From positions 124,001 to 188,000 of the forward strand of contig JBBPIE010000001.1 in NCBI GenBank assembly GCA_038040485.1: 64,000 nt of DNA. Direction: 5' to 3'. Shown piece after piece: positions 16,092 through 23,763 of this stretch. How positions within the stretch are numbered: position 1 is the first letter of the stretch; each line of letters starts with the position of its first letter. Source of the DNA: Onstottus_B arcticum (lineage in GTDB: Bacteria; Acidobacteriota; Blastocatellia; UBA7656). Below the pieces are notes generated by a model. That model was not told the origin of the DNA. It ran no database searches and saw nothing but the letters and a program-made list of their open reading frames with translations. The position numbers and the translations under genes were made by a program.

Positions 16092-16140
16092 GAGTCAACA
16101 CCTCAGTTCTGCGCCAAGCAAAGCGCCCCCAACGCTCGAG

Positions 16141-17850
16141 TTAGCGTGGCAATGCGGAACCAAGCGCGATTACGGCCGTGCGAAGGCGTTTGTGCTTCTG
16201 CAGTCTGTTCAGGTATTCCGATTCATTCGCGCTCAGCTTTGCGCGCACGATTGCCGCTATCGCCTTTTTCTCATCGTTGTGCCACTGTCCGAGACCCGGA
16301 ATCAGCGCCAGCACCAGCGCTAGATCCTCGAAGCCTCGCCGCGCCTTTGCGCTGATACTCCCGTCCCGCAGATCGAGCGTACGCGCCACTTCCCTACTTG
16401 ATGCTGCCCGAATCCTCGCCGCATCGCCGTCGAACTTGCGAGCCATTCGCCGCGCGACCGCCAGCCCGAGGTTTCGAATGTGAAACCGGTCCCAATCGCC
16501 GCGAACACACCCCGGCGCTTCATACAGGGCTGTGCCCGACGACAATCGAGCAAGCATCCGAGCCGACGTTCGATACTCGCGGCTGCCAGCGATCTTTCGC
16601 TCCTCAGACTTCGTGAGAGCTTCAAGCTCCGGGCGGGTGGGCCGGAATCCCAGCTTGCGATAAAACCAGAAGGCGCCCGATTCGAGCGCTTCTTCATTGT
16701 TGAAGCCAAGCTGATACGGATCCACCGAAACGCATCTCGCACCGGCCACAACATTCAGAGCCCGTAACACCTTGGCGTAAACCCACGCGGTCTCGCCGTC
16801 GCGAAATGTGTAGAAAGTATTGAAGCCCAGCTCCATGCGCTCGAACAGGGTTATGCCTTCGATGTAGTTGATCGGCACTCCGTTCTTCAGTGTAAAGCCG
16901 CAGTGGTATCCGCGAAGCGGCAAGCGGCGCTCGATCGGCAAGCCCCACAGGAAAATCTCCACCCCTCGCCCCGCTTCCGCCCGCACCACTGTCGACGGGT
17001 CGCCGTAAGCGATGCCGTACAACTCGCGATATCTGACGCAGGTCGTGTCTCGGCACATGTCGAGAATCGTTTTCCCGCGGCTCAGTGAGAGCTTCTCGAA
17101 CGGCAGCGGCAAGTCCATTTCCTTGTCGAGCGACACTTCGCTGCGCCGAATGAGCGGCCCGCGGTGATAGAACATCTTTCTCGATGCGCGGATGTTCCTG
17201 GAGCGCGAGGTCAGTGAGTCGCCCATTTCCCACCTAATCCACAACTCGAGCGAATCATAGAACGTGGATTTTTCTTTTTCGGAAAGCGGCGACTTCTGCA
17301 AACATTCAATCAGCCACGCCATGTCGCTTGTTCTGCCCCGCTTCGCTGATCGAATCCAGGTCAGGTATGGGGTATTCGCTTCGGTGAGAGAGTCCTCGTC
17401 GAGAAGCGGTATCAACCGGGGCAAGTTCGTGCCGAGCCTCTCTTTCCGCTCGAGTCTCTCCCAATCAATTTCGACGCTCGCGCGATGACGCTCCGCGAGC
17501 CAGCGCGCGATCCCGTAGCTGTACATGCCGTGAAGCGTCGTGCCCGCAATCCCGGAGTTCTCGATGTAGTCGAACGGAGTCATGTCCTCGCCCGCCGCAC
17601 GAAGCCGCTCGACTCGTTCACCAAACGACGAGAGCAAGCTATCCACAAGCCGCAGAACCGCCCGGCTCTGCGGGTAAGCACGAATGAAGAGAAGTGCTTC
17701 GTGAAATCGAATGAGCGGGTCTGAATCCTGAAAGCGACGCCGCGCAAGTGAGTCTAGAAGCCTCTCGAGGCGCACTGCGTTATCGCCGCCAAAGCGGCGC
17801 TTCGATTCTTCAAGCTCGCGCAGAAGCCGGTCGAGCGAGTCGGAGGGCAT
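16141..17850 (-). CDS. Large conserved-looking protein of unknown function with an acetyltransferase-like segment
   Basis: A 569-residue soluble protein without signal peptide. I do not recognise the family. The central third contains PINYIEGITLFERMELGFNTFYTF and RCVSVDPYQLGFNNEEALESGAFWFYRKLGFRPT; the latter reads like the last strand and helix of a GNAT N-acetyltransferase (N-x-x-A...F-Y-x-K-x-G-F). The N-terminal third (about 1-200) is helical and Arg-rich, and the C-terminal third is helical and basic. A GNAT-like domain inside a larger scaffold is an inference from one motif. It is the last gene of the minus-strand run after cinA, separated by a heptamer repeat element that ends close to its start. 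Confidence 0.65.
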   Translation of the reverse strand: MPSDSLDRLLRELEESKRRFGGDNAVRLERLLDSLARRRFQDSDPLIRFHEALLFIRAYPQSRAVLRLVDSLLSSFGERVERLRAAGEDMTPFDYIENSGIAGTTLHGMYSYGIARWLAERHRASVEIDWERLERKERLGTNLPRLIPLLDEDSLTEANTPYLTWIRSAKRGRTSDMAWLIECLQKSPLSEKEKSTFYDSLELWIRWEMGDSLTSRSRNIRASRKMFYHRGPLIRRSEVSLDKEMDLPLPFEKLSLSRGKTILDMCRDTTCVRYRELYGIAYGDPSTVVRAEAGRGVEIFLWGLPIERRLPLRGYHCGFTLKNGVPINYIEGITLFERMELGFNTFYTFRDGETAWVYAKVLRALNVVAGARCVSVDPYQLGFNNEEALESGAFWFYRKLGFRPTRPELEALTKSEERKIAGSREYRTSARMLARLSSGTALYEAPGCVRGDWDRFHIRNLGLAVARRMARKFDGDAARIRAASSREVARTLDLRDGSISAKARRGFEDLALVLALIPGLGQWHNDEKKAIAAIVRAKLSANESEYLNRLQKHKRLRTAVIALGSALPR

Positions 17851-17861
17851 AGTTTCGGGTC

Positions 17862-17965
17862 TCTGGTTTCTGGTTTCTGGTTTCTGGTTCAGGGTTTAGG
17901 GTTTGTAACGGAGAGAATCCGGCAACATCAAATCAAGAACCAGAAACCAGAAACCAGAAACCAGA
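17862..17965. repeat. Inverted heptamer array A (TCTGGTT / AACCAGA)
   Basis: The left arm has six phased 7-bp units (TCTGGTT x4, CAGGGTT, TAGGGTT; 17862-17903). The right arm has four phased AACCAGA units (17938-17965). The arms are reverse complements around a 34-bp centre. The array fills the gap between cinA and the unknown gene at 16141-17850. Confidence 0.85.
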
Positions 17966-17971
17966 AACGGC

Positions 17972-19210
17972 CTAGAGCAGATATCGCCGCCTCACCATAT
18001 CGAGCGCAGCCGTCGAAGCTCGCCACCGAATCAGATGACGATCTCCCATCAAGTTCAACCGCCGGTTCGTGTTTGTCACGTCATCCGCAAGCCCAACGTA
18101 AACCGTGCCGACTGGAACTGCATCTGTCCCTCCACCTGGGCCCGCGACTCCGGTAACGCTCACGCCAATCGTCGCACCCGTGCGTTCCTTTATGCCTCGC
18201 GCCATCGCCTCCGCAACCGCGCCGCTGACCGGGCCGTGCCGCTCGACCAACTCGGCGGCAACTCCCAAGAGCGCCGTCTTTGCTTCGTTGCTGTAGCTCA
18301 CGATGCTGCCGAGGAAGTAGCCGCTCGACCCGGCGACGCCTGTGATGCGCTCGGCGATCAACCCGCCGGTGCAGCTTTCGGCGGTCGCGATCGTGTACTC
18401 GGTAAGCCGGAGCCGGTTGCCAATTACTTCTTCAAGCGATTCACCTCGCGTCGAGTAGCAGTGCTCTCCCAACTTGTCTTCAAGCTTGTAAGCCAACTCG
18501 CCCGCAAGCTCAGCCGCAAGCTCGGACGTCGAAGCAGTCGCTTCAAGATGTACTTCGATCTCAGAGTCGGTGAACAAGATCGTGGTAGTCGGGTTGGTGT
18601 ATTCGCTGTAGATTGGCGCGATCAGATCGTCCAATGCCGACTCGCCCAGACCCGTGACCTTCAGCAGGCGTTTCGCCATGCGGACTCCACGCGACATCCT
18701 CGTGAGCTCGGACATCACGTAGTTGTCGAACATCGGCTGGTTTTCGCGCGGCGGACCGGGCAACAACACCACAAGTTTGCCACCCTCATCCATCTTGAGG
18801 CCCGGTGCGGTGCCGTTTGGGTTGGGCAGCGCTTTTGCGCCGTTCGGGATCAATGCCTGGCGTTCGTTGTTCGGGGTCATCTGATAGCCGCGGCTCGCAA
18901 ACCGCTCGCGTATCGCGGCGAGTATCTCGTAGTCGAGAGTGAGCTGGCGGCCGGTCACTCGGGCAAACACTTTGCGGGTGACATCGTCTTCGGTTGGCCC
19001 GAGCCCTCCGGTCGAGATGACGATGTCCGATCGCCCGAGAGCGTCGCGCACCGTCTGTTCGATGTTCGCCTCAGAGTCGCCGACCACAGTCTTGAGCTGA
19101 ACCGCGATGCCGATCGAGTTGAGCCGCTCAGTGAGCCAGAGCGAATTGGTATCCGTGCGGTGCGGCGTTAGAAGCTCGGACCCGATGGCGATGATTTCCG
19201 CTTTTAGCAT
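17972..19210 (-). CDS. cinA: CinA-family nicotinamide-nucleotide amidohydrolase
   Basis: A two-domain CinA protein of 412 aa. The N-terminal part is a molybdopterin-binding-like (MoCF) domain: IIAIGSELLTPHRTDTNSLWL, IVISTGGLGPTEDDVTR and VVLLPGPPRENQPMF. The C-terminal part is the pncC amidohydrolase: IATAESCTGGLIAERIT with the catalytic Ser of the SCTGG motif, then GYFLGSIVSYSNEAK and VSVTGVAGPGGGT. The family hydrolyses nicotinamide mononucleotide to nicotinate mononucleotide, recycling NAD breakdown products; the N-terminal domain has ADP-ribose pyrophosphatase activity in some species. The start at ATG 19210 gives the standard N-terminus. It lies 96 bp after a NadD-like gene on the same strand, so the pair may act together in NAD metabolism. 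Confidence 0.95.
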   Translation of the reverse strand: MLKAEIIAIGSELLTPHRTDTNSLWLTERLNSIGIAVQLKTVVGDSEANIEQTVRDALGRSDIVISTGGLGPTEDDVTRKVFARVTGRQLTLDYEILAAIRERFASRGYQMTPNNERQALIPNGAKALPNPNGTAPGLKMDEGGKLVVLLPGPPRENQPMFDNYVMSELTRMSRGVRMAKRLLKVTGLGESALDDLIAPIYSEYTNPTTTILFTDSEIEVHLEATASTSELAAELAGELAYKLEDKLGEHCYSTRGESLEEVIGNRLRLTEYTIATAESCTGGLIAERITGVAGSSGYFLGSIVSYSNEAKTALLGVAAELVERHGPVSGAVAEAMARGIKERTGATIGVSVTGVAGPGGGTDAVPVGTVYVGLADDVTNTNRRLNLMGDRHLIRWRASTAALDMVRRRYLL

Positions 19211-19306
19211 TTGGGCACGCGGCTGCGCTCCCTCTTTAGACTTCAAGCCTTAGCCGGCCGTTTCCACCGCTCGCAACCTGAAGGCTGAACTCTGAACATC
19301 ACAGAA

Positions 19307-20047
19307 CTAAATCGCTGGGCGATACAAGCCCTGTTCGCTGATGTATCGCTCTACCCCTTCCGGCACCAGCCCGGCAATCGAAAGACCTTCAGCGAGCCGC
19401 GCGCGAACCTCAGTCGCCGAACGCTTGCCAAGGTCCGAAGGAAAATCGAGAAACAAGATTCGCCCGGTGATCTCCGGAGGCACGTGCCCGATTAGCGCGC
19501 GCCCTTGATCAGGACCTGAACCCGCACGCGAGGCTACGATGAGCCGGCTGCGGGAGAGCAGATGTCGTAGTGCTTCGCTGCGATTAGTGAAACTGCGGTG
19601 ATAACGTTTGGTGTATCGATCGTCGCGATCAAGCACGCGCTCGAATGTATCGAAGCCGACGACAAAGTGCAAATCCGTTCCCGGCGCGCAGACTCGCTCG
19701 AGCGCTTCCAGCATGTCCACGTAGAAGGCGTGCGACGACAAACCGATCAAGACCCGTGAATCACCGGCAAAAGCCAGTTGAAGCATCGCAAGGCGGTCTT
19801 CGAGCGGGCAATCGTAAGCCGTCTTGTCGGCGTTGGTCACGCCCGCGAGTGCGAGCGTTTCATCAAGCGAAAAGGCTTCGGCCGCGCGACGGATCAACTC
19901 GACATGAGCGTTTGTCACTGGATTGAAGGACGCGGCAAGAACGCCCAACCGCAAGCCAGGTTGTTGGGCTTGCGGGACCATCTCGACGCGCGGCTCGTCC
20001 GCAGCGGAGATTCGGCCGATGGATTCTTTGAGCAGAATCGATTCCAT
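19307..20047 (-). CDS. NadD-like nicotinate/nicotinamide-nucleotide adenylyltransferase
   Basis: A 246-residue nucleotidyltransferase. The signature is LGVLAASFNPVTNAHVEL (G..FNP.T.AH, the HxGH-type nucleotide site) and, near the end, GKRSATEVRARL (equivalent of the SSTxIR motif). The centre has LHFVVGFDTFERVLD, the usual substrate-pocket strand of NadD/NMNAT. It would join ATP to nicotinate or nicotinamide mononucleotide. A separate NadD may exist elsewhere, and the text is divergent, so a gene symbol is not given. The start is ATG 20047; this ATG sits 2 bp from a long inverted repeat (20049-20140), and the longer frame to 20101 is inside that repeat. Same strand as cinA and pgpA. Confidence 0.8.
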   Translation of the reverse strand: MESILLKESIGRISAADEPRVEMVPQAQQPGLRLGVLAASFNPVTNAHVELIRRAAEAFSLDETLALAGVTNADKTAYDCPLEDRLAMLQLAFAGDSRVLIGLSSHAFYVDMLEALERVCAPGTDLHFVVGFDTFERVLDRDDRYTKRYHRSFTNRSEALRHLLSRSRLIVASRAGSGPDQGRALIGHVPPEITGRILFLDFPSDLGKRSATEVRARLAEGLSIAGLVPEGVERYISEQGLYRPAI

Positions 20048-20048
20048 G

Positions 20049-20140
20049 TGTAGGGGCAGGGCTTGTCCCTGCCCGGATGGCCGACAGGCCATGACGATCA
20101 TTGCTCCGCGATTCGGGCAGGGACAAGCCCAGCCCCTACA
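20049..20140. repeat. Inverted repeat element, GTAGGGGC family, copy 1
   Basis: The arms 20049-20075 and 20114-20140 (27 bp each) are reverse complements with a single mismatch, around a 38-bp centre. The outermost bases are TGTAGGGGC and GCCCCTACA. The element fills almost the whole gap between the NadD-like and pgpA genes. Confidence 0.9.
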
Positions 20141-20141
20141 T

Positions 20142-20672
20142 TCAAATCAACTTCCAGAGAACAGTCAGCGTCACGATCACCGCCGCATAAACACCGGCAA
20201 GCGCGTCGTCACTCATAACGCCCCAGCCGCCCGGTAAGGCTTCGAGCTTTCGGATCGGATATGGTTTGAAGATGTCGAACAGACGAAACAGCACGAAAGC
20301 GGCGATCACTCCCGCAGCCGAAGGCGAAGCGGCAAGCGGTGTCAAAGCGATGAGTTGCCCGCTGATTTCATCAATCACGATTTGACTCGGGTCTTTGACG
20401 CCGCTTATCTCGCAGAACCGGTTCGACGCCCAGACGCCGATGGTGAATATCGCGACGTTGACGAGCGCGAGCACAACGAAAGGCGAACTCGCCGAAAGCG
20501 AGAGCTTGCTGCTGAGAGCAATGAACGCGAGAAAAAGCGCAACGCCTTCGATAGCGCCAAGCGTCCCTGGGGCTACCGGCGCAAAGCCCGCTCCGAAGCC
20601 GGTCGCAATTGCGTAGGCAAGGCGGTCCGGTGCGCTGAGTTTTTCTCTGTTGATGGTTGCCGGCCGAGTCAT
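20142..20672 (-). CDS. pgpA: Phosphatidylglycerophosphatase A
   Basis: A 176-residue integral membrane phosphatase that makes phosphatidylglycerol from its phosphate at the inner membrane. All family motifs are present: GFGAGFAPVAPGTLGAIEG, IVIDEISGQLIAL, LFRLFDIFKPYPI and GVMSDDALAGVYA. Four hydrophobic segments are visible. Length matches the E. coli protein (172 aa). It lies between rimO and the NadD-like gene on the minus strand; inverted repeat elements occupy both gaps, so readthrough between genes may be modulated by them. Confidence 0.95.
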   Translation of the reverse strand: MTRPATINREKLSAPDRLAYAIATGFGAGFAPVAPGTLGAIEGVALFLAFIALSSKLSLSASSPFVVLALVNVAIFTIGVWASNRFCEISGVKDPSQIVIDEISGQLIALTPLAASPSAAGVIAAFVLFRLFDIFKPYPIRKLEALPGGWGVMSDDALAGVYAAVIVTLTVLWKLI

Positions 20673-20697
20673 TGAGTGGAACGCCTGGTGTTAAGCG

Positions 20698-20817
20698 CTT
20701 GTATGGGCGGCCCTCCGTGGCCGCCCCTTCTCGAAAGTGCGCAACCTGGTTGCGCGTCGAGGGGCGGCCACAGAGAGGGCCGCCCCTCCAAGAACCGACG
20801 GAGGGCCGCCCGTACAA
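20698..20817. repeat. Inverted repeat element, GTAGGG/GGCC family, copy 2 (composite)
   Basis: The outer arms CTTGTATGGGCGGCCCTCC (20698-20716) and GGAGGGCCGCCCGTACAAG (20799-20817) pair with one mismatch. Inside, GGCCGCCCCT (from 20719) faces AGGGGCGGCC (to 20769), and a further GGGCCGCCCC copy follows. It lies in the gap between rimO and pgpA. It shares the GGCCCTCCGTGGCC core with copy 3. Confidence 0.85.
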
Positions 20818-20822
20818 GTCGG

Positions 20823-22181
20823 CTAAACGATGCGTCCGACCAGGTCGTAGTCTTGAGCTTCGGTTATCTCGACAGTAACGAAATCGCCCGGCCGCGGTTC
20901 CTCACCGTCAGCGACGTCGTTGATTAACACCGATCCGTCTATCTCGGGAGCTTGAGTTTCCATTCGTCCTTCAAGCAGCAAGTCGCTCTCTTTCGATCTT
21001 CCCTCGAGCAATACTCTCACGCGCTGGCCGATCAGATTGCGATTCTTCCGTCGGGAGATTTTCAATTGCTCTTTCATCAGTCGAGCGCCCCGTCGCGCGG
21101 CAACCGCCGGATCGATCTTCTCGTCAAGCTCGAAGGCCGGCGCATTTTCCTCGTCGGAATAGGTGAACGCGCCGACTCGGTCGAACTGCGCAGTCTTCAC
21201 GAACTCAATCAACTCCTCAAAATCTTCTTCGCGCTCGCCCGGAAAACCGGTGATGAACGTCGTGCGAATTGCGACTCCCGGCACGCGATTCCTGATGCGT
21301 TCGATCAATCGCTCGTAAGATTCGCGGTTTCCGCCGCGGCGCATCCGCTGAAGCACCCGCCGACTCGCGTGCTGAAGCGGGATGTCAAAGTACTTGCAGA
21401 CGTTCGGGCGCGCGGCCATCACTCGGAGTAGTTCGTCGGTGATTGCCGTTGGATAGCAGTACATAAACCGCACCCACTCGACTCCGGGCACACCGGCTAT
21501 CGAATCGACAAGCCGCGCCAGTCCGTCGTTGAGAGCAAGGTCCGAACCGTACGTCGTCGTGTCCTGCGAGATCAGCACGAACTCCTTCACGCCTTGCGCG
21601 GCGAGCATTTCGACTTCGCGGATGATCGATTCGGGAGAGCGCGAGCGAAACACGCCGCGAAGCTTAGGGATGATGCAAAACGCGCAGGTGTGATCGCAGC
21701 CTTCGGCGATCTTTACGTAGGACGTGTAGGGCGCAGTCGCCCGCAGCCGCGGAGTTGTTTCGTCGTAAAGGTAAAGCTCCGGGGCTGATGCGCCGTCGCT
21801 GTAGACCGGAAGTGATCGCCGGCCGTTTGTCGCGGCCGCCGCTTCGATCTCTTTGAGCTGATTCACGCCGATCAGCGCGTCGATCTCGGGAATTTCGCGT
21901 TGAAGCTCGTCGCGATAGCGCTCGACCAAACACCCGGCAACGATCAGCCGCTTAAGACTACCCGTCTGCTTGAGCTGAGCCATCTCGAGGATCGTGTCGA
22001 CCGACTCCTGTCGCGCCGAGTCGATAAACCCGCAGGTGTTGACCACCAGCACTTCGGCCGCCTGAGAATCGGTCGTGATCTCGTAGCCCTGGCGCGCAAG
22101 CATGCCCATCATCACCTCGCTATCGACGAGGTTCTTGGGGCAGCCAAGGCTTACCATCGCTACTTTCTTGGTCTCAGGCAC
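20823..22181 (-). CDS. rimO: Ribosomal protein S12 methylthiotransferase
   Basis: Radical SAM enzyme that adds a methylthio group to an aspartate of ribosomal protein S12. The N-terminal methylthiotransferase domain carries Cys14 (SLGCPKN), Cys50 (VNTCGFID) and Cys84 (VAGCLVERY). The radical SAM cluster is Cys162, 166 and 169 (GCDHTCAFCIIPKLRG). The C-terminus is a TRAM domain (VRVLLEGRSKES...EIDGSVLIND). Specific text (SLGCPKNLVDSE, VDTILEMA) places it with RimO, not MiaB. 452 aa, with a GTG start at 22181. It is the first gene of the minus-strand run rimO-pgpA-nadD-like-cinA. Confidence 0.96.
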   Translation of the reverse strand: MPETKKVAMVSLGCPKNLVDSEVMMGMLARQGYEITTDSQAAEVLVVNTCGFIDSARQESVDTILEMAQLKQTGSLKRLIVAGCLVERYRDELQREIPEIDALIGVNQLKEIEAAAATNGRRSLPVYSDGASAPELYLYDETTPRLRATAPYTSYVKIAEGCDHTCAFCIIPKLRGVFRSRSPESIIREVEMLAAQGVKEFVLISQDTTTYGSDLALNDGLARLVDSIAGVPGVEWVRFMYCYPTAITDELLRVMAARPNVCKYFDIPLQHASRRVLQRMRRGGNRESYERLIERIRNRVPGVAIRTTFITGFPGEREEDFEELIEFVKTAQFDRVGAFTYSDEENAPAFELDEKIDPAVAARRGARLMKEQLKISRRKNRNLIGQRVRVLLEGRSKESDLLLEGRMETQAPEIDGSVLINDVADGEEPRPGDFVTVEITEAQDYDLVGRIV

Positions 22182-22342
22182 TCTCAGTCATCTCCGTTGC
22201 TCGATGCGGAAACAGCAATGTTAGCGGATGAGGGCTGTCTTTTACTAGCCGAAGGGGAATCAGTCGAGGATCAGTCAGTAGCTGCGACCGTGAGGGAGAG
22301 CTCTCCCTGACGGTCGAGCTGCTGACACGGCCTCGTCGCCTT

Positions 22343-23404
22343 CTACTTGGGGGCCTGGTAACTCGTGCGGCTGGCGCGGACGATTGCGCCGGACTTCTTG
22401 CACTCGACCCGAATTTGATGAACGCGGCCATCGAGGCGGTTTTTCTCCGGAGGATAGAACGCAATCGTGTAGCTCGATCGAATCTCTTCCGCTATTGCTT
22501 TGAACACCGGGCTGAAGTCTTTCGTGTCGGCCGAAAAATCAGCGCCGCCGGTCTCCGGAACGATTCGAGACACATCCAGCAAAGTCATGCTTCGCTTGTT
22601 GTCGCCCAGTCCCGGCATGTAAGAAGGCAGCGTGATCGAATAGACCGTCACCTCCGCATCGTTAGCCCGGCGGATCAAGTCCTGTTGGTCCGTCGTGTCC
22701 ACGTTGTCGAACCCGTCGGTTATCACTATGACTACGCGTCTAAGCCTTCGCCCGCTTCGATACCTCGGCGCGCGCTTCAGCATCGAGACTGCTCGATCGA
22801 TCGACGCGAAAATCCTCGTCGAGCCTTCCGCCGGGCCGATTCGCCTGAAGGCCTGGCTCAGCTTGATCACGTCGCTGGTGAAGTCCTGAAGCACCCGAAT
22901 CTCGTTGTTGAAAGCGATGACGGAGAAGACCGATTCGGGCCTCGCGAGTTTGGTGAAGGTCTCCATAGCTTCGCGCTGCTTGGCGATCTCTTCGGGCTTG
23001 ATGCTGCCGGAAATGTCGATGGCGAAGACAACCGCGAGCGGGCGAGTAAGCGCCGCTTCCTCGCTTGCTTGGAAGACGTCGATTTGGCGCGGCTCGTTGT
23101 CTTCGAACAAGGCGAAGTCTTCGGCTGCGAGCTTGCGCAGAAAGTTGCCGTCCTTGTCAGTCACGGTGACGTCGACGGCGACGAGATCGGTTTGAAGTTT
23201 GATCGGCTTGTCGCCTTGTTGCGCGGGAGCGGGCGCGAGCAGAATCAGCAGCGCGATGATTGCAGATACGGCTCTTGCGCGCGACGGGAGCTTGAGTTCG
23301 GGCGGTGACTTCAATGCTTGACTCCGAAGGGATCGCGCTCGACTGTAAGAGTTTGCGAGCGCCACGAAGAGGCTAGCACGAGCCTGCAAGTCTAGCGAGT
23401 TCAT
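22343..23404 (-). CDS. VWFA-related protein of the acidobacterial type, exported
   Basis: A 353-residue protein. After a basic N-terminus, a hydrophobic stretch at about residues 44-59 (AIIALLILLAPAPAQ) serves as signal peptide. The text LQTDLVAVDVTVTDKDGNFLRKLAAEDFALFEDN is the conserved lead-in of the family TIGR03436 (VWFA-related Acidobacterial domain). A von Willebrand A domain follows with the MIDAS metal site DISGS, VFSVIAFNN, and VVIVITDGFDN. The C-terminal SYTIAFYPPEKN matches the family end. These proteins are greatly expanded in Acidobacteriota and are thought to act outside the inner membrane in adhesion or complex assembly. ATG 23404 is chosen because the longer frame runs into the repeat element at 23426-23529. 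Confidence 0.9.
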   Translation of the reverse strand: MNSLDLQARASLFVALANSYSRARSLRSQALKSPPELKLPSRARAVSAIIALLILLAPAPAQQGDKPIKLQTDLVAVDVTVTDKDGNFLRKLAAEDFALFEDNEPRQIDVFQASEEAALTRPLAVVFAIDISGSIKPEEIAKQREAMETFTKLARPESVFSVIAFNNEIRVLQDFTSDVIKLSQAFRRIGPAEGSTRIFASIDRAVSMLKRAPRYRSGRRLRRVVIVITDGFDNVDTTDQQDLIRRANDAEVTVYSITLPSYMPGLGDNKRSMTLLDVSRIVPETGGADFSADTKDFSPVFKAIAEEIRSSYTIAFYPPEKNRLDGRVHQIRVECKKSGAIVRASRTSYQAPK

Positions 23405-23425
23405 GCGTGCGTCTCGTCTTAACCG

Positions 23426-23529
23426 CCATGTAGGGTGGTGGCCCTCCGTGGCCACCCCTCGACTAGACCCACTGCAAACGGGCGCACGCGGACGTGAGAA
23501 GGGGTGGCCACGGAGGGCCACCTACATGG
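23426..23529. repeat. Inverted repeat element, GTAGGG/GGCC family, copy 3
   Basis: The left arm 23426-23459 and right arm 23500-23529 are reverse complements apart from a 4-bp insertion (TGGT) on the left. The ends are CCATGTAGG and CCTACATGG, and the core is GGCCCTCCGTGGCCACCCC. It lies between the divergent VWFA gene and the Trm112 operon. Confidence 0.9.
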
Positions 23530-23556
23530 CTCGGGTCGCAGACTCGCTGACTCACA

Positions 23557-23565
23557 TGTTAGACT
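23557..23565 (+). promoter_or_regulatory. Extended -10 promoter of the Trm112/GT9/heptokinase operon
   Basis: TGT-TAGACT (23557-23565) forms an extended -10 box, placing a start near 23572. This is 21 bases before GTG 23593, which has a strong AGGAGGA (23581-23587). No clear -35 is seen because the inverted repeat ends just upstream. Confidence 0.4.
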
Positions 23566-23592
23566 GGGTCGCTCTACAACAGGAGGATTCAC

Positions 23593-23763
23593 GTGCCGGT
23601 CAGCGAGAGATTGCTCGAGATACTTGCGTGCCCACTCTGCAAAGTCAAAGTCGAGTTGAAACCAGACGGCAGCGGCTTGAAGTGCACTCAGTGCAAGCGG
23701 GTTTATCCTATCCGCGACGACATTCCGGTGATGCTTGTCGACGAGGCGGCGATTGAAGAGTGA
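23593..23763 (+). CDS. Trm112-family small zinc protein
   Basis: A 56-residue protein (too short for many gene callers). It reads LLEILACPLCKVKVELK, then LKCTQCKRVYPIRDDIPVMLVDEA. The CPLC and CTQC pairs and the RxYPIRDDIPVML ending are the hallmark of the bacterial Trm112/UPF0434 family, small partners or activators of methyltransferases; some are found beside lipid A or heptose genes, as here. AGGAGGA lies 5 nt before the GTG start at 23593. Its stop overlaps the next start (23760) by 4 nt, so it is coupled to the glycosyltransferase. Confidence 0.85.
   Translation: MPVSERLLEILACPLCKVKVELKPDGSGLKCTQCKRVYPIRDDIPVMLVDEAAIEE

Noticed and set aside
17890..17903. TAGGGTT units as a telomere-like repeat
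   Set aside because: Only two diverged units of an array whose other units are TCTGGTT; the resemblance is accidental.
18035..19171. A 378-codon plus-strand open frame opposite cinA
   Set aside because: It is a shadow of the cinA reading frame (high-GC antisense opening); composition is Arg/His-rich with no domain, and cinA itself is unambiguous.
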